NCBI GenBank assembly: GCA_034769895.1
Contig: JAWRYS010000687.1
Span: 17,647-81,646, forward strand
Reading direction: 5' to 3'
From: Magicicada septendecula
Taxonomy: Eukaryota > Arthropoda > Insecta > Hemiptera > Cicadidae
Length of the DNA: 64,000 bases
The translations under genes and the position numbers were made by a program. Of this stretch, positions 58,582-64,000 are shown in pieces. The stretch's first letter is position 1, and each line of letters opens with the position of its first letter. The notes beneath the pieces were generated by a model. It did no database searches. It saw nothing but the letters and a program-made list of their open reading frames with translations, and had not been told where the DNA came from.

Positions 58582-59591
58582 GACGTCCTCTTCGAGTCCT
58601 GTAACTCAGTATTAACTGACGTGTTCTTAGGCTCTTGTATTGATCCACAGAAGTTATTCCGCTTTTCTTCTTCTGCTTCACCTTCTTCATCCACTACTCT
58701 CCCAGGCACTTGTACTTCCTCTTGAACCTTTACAGTGTCCTTTTTCTCCGAATAGGAATAACGCCTTGGTACAGGCTCCCTACTTGCCGATGTTTGTTCC
58801 CTAATATAATTTCTTCTTCCCCTGTTAATTTCGTATTTCTTTGTTTTCTGTGCTGTAGCTGTTGTTACCGTCTTCACACTTGCCACCCCCTTGTAGCCTC
58901 CATTACTTCCGGAATATTCAGGCTTTCTAAACGTCTCTTGTGTTCTCCTCCAACCACCATGTTTTTCCTTTTTGGCTCTTCCTGATGAACCACTGGAGTA
59001 TTGGACATCTGCGGCATCTCTTCCCCGGGACTCGTCAACCTCCTGGACCGTTCTTGAAACCACACACAGCCGTTCAAGGTCCGCAAAACAACGTGGACGG
59101 TCCGCGAATACTAAACGAGATCTCTCTTGGGGAGTCAGTCCTTCCAGAATCGCTTGTACCAATTCTGTCTCGGGCAACCCCAACCTTAACACCCGGACAG
59201 CTTTCCGTATATCGTGCACGAAGTCCCCTAACGCCTCTCCGTTGGCCTGTAGGCGATAGAATCTTTCAAGCTTAAGCTGGGCACGTCGTCGAATGGGTAG
59301 GAAGAAGTTCAACACCTCCCCATGGAAAGCATCCACACTGTCACCCCGACGCAGAGTGTTGGTGACCAACCCTGCCAATGAACCCCGGCAATACGGGTAT
59401 ATAAGGGACAAGACCTCCCCATCGGACACCCCCGGGAAATCTGCCAACTGCAGAACAAGATCTAAGAAAACTAGCAACTGCTCCTCATCTATTCCATCTA
59501 ACACTGAAAGTTTCTGGAGAACTCCTGAAAGAGGGTGGGGCAATTTCTGATAGCATACCGCCGCCAGAATTGCACAATTCAAAACAAACAA
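58536..59591 (-). CDS. ORF1 Gag capsid protein, copy 10
   Basis: Open for 351 codons, no methionine. The variants are the same as in copy 8. The leader has the 13-nt deletion seen in copy 5 (near 59739), which removes the candidate donor. Confidence 0.85.
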   Translation of the reverse strand: MFVLNCAILAAVCYQKLPHPLSGVLQKLSVLDGIDEEQLLVFLDLVLQLADFPGVSDGEVLSLIYPYCRGSLAGLVTNTLRRGDSVDAFHGEVLNFFLPIRRRAQLKLERFYRLQANGEALGDFVHDIRKAVRVLRLGLPETELVQAILEGLTPQERSRLVFADRPRCFADLERLCVVSRTVQEVDESRGRDAADVQYSSGSSGRAKKEKHGGWRRTQETFRKPEYSGSNGGYKGVASVKTVTTATAQKTKKYEINRGRRNYIREQTSASREPVPRRYSYSEKKDTVKVQEEVQVPGRVVDEEGEAEEEKRNNFCGSIQEPKNTSVNTELQDSKRTSWLNPDAAEFVPYRS

Positions 59592-60203
59592 TCATAAAAC
59601 AAATCCCCACTAAACACCTAACACAAACATAACCTACAAAAACATATTCACAAGAATCAGAAAAAACCCAATTACTGTCCTTCCTTTGAGCGACCCCCGG
59701 GTTCTCTAGCGCTGCGGAGACCTGGCCTACTTCGGAACCACAGAAGGAGACAAGCAACAACCAACAATACTGAACACACATCACATCAAACATCAATTCG
59801 ACACACACGTCTCACCAACACATAACTCACAGAAAGCAACTAGCAATCAGAATTCATAATTCGGGAACTAGTAATCAAAAGTTAACAGGAATTAAGTCGG
59901 TGACGGTACCGACTTCCGATCGGGCCATACCGCATCCCGCTAATGTCACACGCTAAACTCCGACCCTGAATCAGCCACGTTCTATCACCCAGGCAACTCT
60001 TGAAACCCCCCCGGTAGTTCAACCTCTCAAATTTTCTAAACACCAATACCCGCCCCGTGGTGCGACCAGACTCACAAGTTATATGACCTAAACTAGCCTA
60101 CACGGGCATATACCTAAAAAAAAAACAATGGCATAACAATAGCATAGTATTTCCGAGTTTGCAAGCCCCGTCACACCCAAGGACCCAAGGGTTCCCCTCG
60201 AAT
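59592..60203 (-). other. Leader of copy 10 with 13-nt deletion
   Basis: The same 13-nt deletion as copy 5 (at about 59739), and the same gacttccg and cagccacg variants. The leader was therefore inherited or converted from a copy-5-like source. Confidence 0.8.
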
Positions 60204-60222
60204 GAACCACGCTCTGCTACCA
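60204..60222 (-). promoter_or_regulatory. tRNA-iMet primer-binding site, copy 10
   Basis: Identical site, two bases from the LTR end at 60225. Copy 9 on its left has none. Confidence 0.75.
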
Positions 60223-60224
60223 TT

Positions 60225-61575
60225 TGTAACCCCTCTTTCCTTTTTATGCTGTATATAAATTTTTTTTTGTATTTTATTTTGTTTTTTGTACTTATATTTT
60301 TTTTTGAAAGAGAAGCCACAAGTTATTTAAAACTAGGCCGGAGCCTAGAGAAGTCAAAAATGTGCTGGGTCCAGTATGACGGGACTTACAATGAAACTCG
60401 GCTGTAATATAACAATAACAACTTTTATTTTGCCCCCATAATTCGTTACATATATATATATATATATATATCCTGCAAATCACATCGTTATCACATGTCC
60501 AGGGCAATAGCCCTCAAAATACATAATAAACAAATAATTTTCATATCCTTAATCGTGTCAAGACAATAGCTTCCTATCCCTATAAACATATATATATATA
60601 TATATATATATCTGGTAACATTCTGTAATTATGTAACTTCCCCCCCCTTTTTGTTACTAACACTTAACATTGACAACACGTACAGAAACATAAAGACACA
60701 TACACTCGTAATTATATACATATATTATAAACACCTAATACCCTTGGAATACGCATGCTCAACAGGCAGTGTTTCTACAAAGCCCTAAAACCGGCAATCA
60801 TAAATGTTCGCCCTTCAGTCACCGTCATTCATCAATTTCCATTAATTTAAATAATTAAGAAAAACCCCCGAAAGGATGATAATCACTCATAAACCATAAG
60901 AGAGACCGGACCGCCCATATGTATAGATAGCATCTGATAATTGGCCCACCATGAGCATATGAAATTCTTTAAGTTTCTTAGACATCACATAAATGAGAAA
61001 AATCCTCATCACCTGATTTTAAGCAATTGGTATGAGTCAATTTTTGTTTTACAAATCCAGATGCATACATGTACCAGTATAGGCTTTTACAATGTCAAAA
61101 AAAATTAATCAGTATATGCTTTTACAAGGTCAAAAAAATTAATCAGTATATGCTTTTACAAGGTTAAAAAAAATTAATCAGTATATGCCCAGAAAAATAT
61201 GAAAGTTCTTTTCTGTTAAAGCCGGATGGCTGTATATAAATGAGTTTATAATAACTGACTGTTGTATCCTAGCGGATGTGGGAGCGCGCCAGCCTGTACT
61301 TAACCATGTGTGACAGGAATCAAACCTGCCTTAAACTGCATGAACGTGTGCCTGGCAAAAACTATGTCCCCTTTTATCCCACGAAAACAGCCTAAAAAAA
61401 GAAAACGAAACCCCCCCCCAGCCCTTACATGTTAAACCAAAATGAAATTAAAATATAAACCCCGTTCTGAACCAGCCGGAACAGAACCCCGAACATGTGA
61501 CATAAATTTTGTAGTAAGCATAGTAATGACTATTGGCTATATATGAAAATATTTAAGTGTAAAAAATCTCTAGCA
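60225..61575 (-). repeat. LTR between copies 10 and 11
   Basis: 1351 bp, the longest, because both TA runs (60450-60471 and 60590-60611) are expanded. Confidence 0.55.
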
Positions 61576-63758
61576 CGCTCCCCCAGTGCAGCACACAATT
61601 ACAAACATCGTACTTAGTTTTATGAAGTTAAATTATTAAAGTCACATGATGTTCAGAATGAATGTTCAGCTGACACACCCTATAGTAGACTGTCTAGCCA
61701 CGTGGGCACATGGTTTCAAAAGAAATTTAAACTGTGAATCAGGAGCACGGCAGGCCCGGCCAACGAAAAATAAAAGAGTTCATATCACCTTAATTATGAG
61801 CATGTGCTTCATCTTGAGTGTGTTCACCAGACTCCCTCCTCCGAACAGGTGTGTGTATGATGGTTCATGGCTGATGAGGATGTCGTTATATCAGCGTCGA
61901 CCAGCATCTCTGGCTTAGGCGAGAACCCTGGGAATTCATAAAAATTAGAAATGCTGTTCATGAAATTTTTCCACCCAAGTTCCCAGGTAAATAACCTCAG
62001 AACGGGCCTTCCACCAACTCAAGATAAATGCACAAAGTTTCGGTTATTATTTCTTTGCAAATTGCTTAAAGAGTAGTAATGTCTACCATGGGATGATTAA
62101 CTCAAAAAATAAAAAGATATTATTAAAAGGCATAGAGTAACAGTCACTTGCACGAGCTCTTAACACGCGCCGACAGAATCCAACAGGTTAGATTGCCACG
62201 TGGTGGCACAATTATTGCAATTTGCCAAAAAATGATCACATTCAAGGCACTCACAGTTGCACACAACTAAAATATTAATAGTGTTTCCTCTAAGGGTGGT
62301 CTCACAAGTTATTTTTACTACCATAATTAATTAAGAAAACACGCGTGCCGTCTGTTGCCTGCACGTGCACAATTCAACTCCATGCCTACGCACTGACTTT
62401 AGCTTATAATTTATATAACGCTCTATGCAACAATTACAGTGACTCTTATATTATAATAATCATAAAAAGAATATGAGCTGTCTATACTGAACGTTAAATA
62501 AATCTTTTAAGGCACACACTGCCCGGTCGCACCAAACCATTCGTCTTTCTCATACGGCTGCATAAATTTCGTTAATTAAATTTAATTATTTTTGACTCAC
62601 ACAATAAGATGCTATGATCACTTACCGGGAAGTCTCGTAAATTTAGCCTGCCATCAGAGTAGAAGAAAGAACGGCGTAGTACAATCTGTTCGGATCAGGA
62701 GTCTGTTGTTTCTCTGAGTGCCGGTCTGTGACTGAATTCAGCAATTACGCTGCAACAAAAAGCCCCACTGGCCCATAGAATGCTCGCGCCGCTTCAACGG
62801 TGCCGTCCAAATTTCGTCGCTCTAACTGACCTTTGCGTTCGCGTTATTTTAAAATTAATTTTCTAAAACCTTCGACTGCCGGGTTAGGCAAACACCGGCA
62901 CACCCCCACCCCGAAAAGGCAACCCAGTTGCCCCAAACTTAAACTCGGGAGTGTACCCTGCAGTGTACCCCCTTCTCAAAACAAGCTGGTGGACTTCGTG
63001 GTTATGGTGGCCCAGCAGCACTTGCTCTCAGGAGAACAGAGGAACCTCACAACTGCGTTCATTCCTCATGCGACCCTCTCCGCCATGCCAACCCCACGGG
63101 ACCGCCCCAACACGTCACCCTCTCCGGTGACCATCACCTACTCACACCGGTCCCACTCACATACTCGTCCTAAGACCAAACAAGGTATCTCCCACCTTGG
63201 TATGTGAGTGACCGCACTACCTCTCGTCCATCTCTTGGACCAACCAGCCACATGCACCAACAAGGCATCTCCATCCCTGCCATATGGCTGGCCCACATCC
63301 CTACACAAGGGCGGACGGCCCCGCTCAGCCAGACAGAGAGGACCGCACCAAGGGCACGCGAACATTAATCTCAACTCTTACTCAACAAAACACCACGACT
63401 AGCAAGGGGGTTTTACTTCTCTACCGACGTCGATACACAACAAATACAATTCTCTCTCTCAACAAAAACACCCGGGAAACAACCGAAGAATGCGGCATGG
63501 CTCGACCTCTACACTTACCAAAAATCAAAATCAAACCACTATGAACAAGGAAACAACAGCACGCTATCACTCTCCATCATAACTCTCAGAACCAAAACAG
63601 GGAATACTGACGATCTCCAAGACCACGACAAATCTAAGGGCACTTTCCAACTCTCTAACTTTCTCTATGACAATCTTCCAGAACAGGGGAAACTGACAAT
63701 CTCGAGGACCACAATCTAATCACTTCCGGGAAGTCTCTCTAAACTCCTTATTGATAGA

Positions 63759-63783
63759 TTTTTTTTTTTTTTTTTTTTTTTTT
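63759..63783 (-). repeat. Poly(A) tract (25), copy 11
   Basis: Length and following G run match copies 7 and 9. Confidence 0.9.
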
Positions 63784-63986
63784 ACTAAGGGGGGGGGGTA
63801 GGAAAATCGGGAAGATGAAATGGGGCAAGGATCATTAAAGGGTCAATAGCTAGGAGTAAGGGTAAGGACCTGGTTCCCTCCGAAAAGGAAAATGACTGGA
63901 GAAAACCAAGGCTCGCGTGGGCAGGGGCGCAACCCTGAAGTAGACGAACACCACTGGGACTGTGGGGAACATCTACCCGCTACCCG

Positions 63987-64000
63987 TTAACCTCTTCTGT
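63987..64000 (-). CDS. ORF2, last codons only, copy 11
   Basis: Only the original stop codon (tta at 63987-63989 on the plus strand) and a few codons before it lie inside the window. Whether codon 296 is a stop here cannot be seen. Confidence 0.5.

Larger units (their letters stand above)
38732..61575 (-). repeat. Two rounds of an 11.4-kb higher-order dimer
   Basis: Copies 7+8 (38732-50158, 11427 bp) and 9+10 (50159-61575, 11417 bp) repeat the same short-then-long order. They share the deletion junction, gag types, ORF2 variants (Gly54Arg, Arg177Thr) and T-tract classes (25 then 53-58). Copy 11 begins a third round. Nothing left of 38732 follows this pattern. Confidence 0.92.
55094..61575 (-). 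mobile_element. Element copy 10 (long-T form)
   Basis: The counterpart of copy 8 in the second dimer, with a 53-nt T tract and the same gag. Its leader is copy-5-like and carries the 13-nt deletion, while the far LTR (gatgcatac near 61061) is like copies 6 and 8. Confidence 0.85.
1..64000 (-). repeat. Tandem array of a 6.45-kb Gag-only LTR retroelement
   Basis: The whole window is built from one unit repeated head to tail. Equivalent points recur at 6305, 13004, 19449, 25893, 32342, 38802, 43736, 50229, 55164 and 61646, giving spacings of 6699, 6445, 6444, 6449, 6460, 4934, 6493, 4935 and 6482. Copies differ by scattered substitutions and small indels, so this is a real diverged array rather than one unit repeated by the assembler. 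Each unit holds one LTR and one internal region, the arrangement expected when LTR elements recombine unequally through their LTRs, or when a one-LTR circle is amplified and inserted. Neither end of the array is inside the window. Confidence 0.97.
61576..64000 (-). mobile_element. Element copy 11 (right end outside window)
   Basis: Only the downstream non-coding third, the T tract and the last codons of ORF2 are in the window. Its 25-nt T tract, the G run after it and a cccaaactt variant near 62934 match copy 9, so it should be another short form starting a third dimer. The sequence beyond 64000 would decide this. Confidence 0.8.

Noticed and set aside
1-64000. Array as a pure assembly artefact of one circular molecule
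   Set aside because: Units carry distinct, non-random variants (deletions, T-tract classes, codon-296 alleles) arranged in a nested dimer pattern. Copying one circle would give identical units. Read support is still worth checking.

Overview
The window looks like animal nuclear DNA, possibly arthropod. It is one head-to-tail tandem array of a single retroelement unit of about 6.45 kb. All genes lie on the minus strand. The animal assignment rests on three things: a primer-binding site matching the acceptor end of animal initiator-Met tRNA, a metazoan Ty3/gypsy-type Gag, and the absence of any bacterial gene organisation. I see no single-copy host gene, rRNA, tRNA or CRISPR array.

Each unit, read on the minus strand (high to low coordinates), is: LTR (about 1.33 kb, one edge tentative), tRNA-iMet primer-binding site, leader (about 0.63 kb), ORF1 (Gag capsid, 351 codons), ORF2 (very acidic protein, 349 codons, -1 frame, 46-nt overlap with ORF1), poly(A) tract (18 to 58 nt), about 2.4 kb without a convincing gene, and a G-rich candidate polypurine tract against the next LTR. 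Neighbouring copies share one LTR. No protease, reverse transcriptase, RNase H or integrase is present, so the element is Gag-only and non-autonomous, or a Gag-derived gene amplified as a megasatellite.

Layout: copy 1 (1-6234, left end cut off), copy 2 (6235-12933, frameshifted gag and an internal 0.25-kb duplication), copies 3 and 4 (12934-25822, a closely related pair), copy 5 (25823-32271), copy 6 (32272-38731), copy 7 (38732-43665, short), copy 8 (43666-50158), copy 9 (50159-55093, short), copy 10 (55094-61575), copy 11 (61576-64000, right end cut off). Copies 7+8 and 9+10 form two rounds of an 11.4-kb higher-order dimer, and copy 11 begins a third. The short copies share one deletion of about 1.5 kb that removed the primer-binding site and most of the LTR.

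ORF1 is intact in nine of ten copies but contains no methionine codon, so its translation must start through splicing, frameshifting or a non-AUG codon. ORF2 is full length in copies 1 to 4 and stops at codon 296 in copies 5 to 10. The most unusual features are the Gag plus acidic-protein pair with no pol, the missing AUG, and the spread of a nonsense allele and a deletion through the array.
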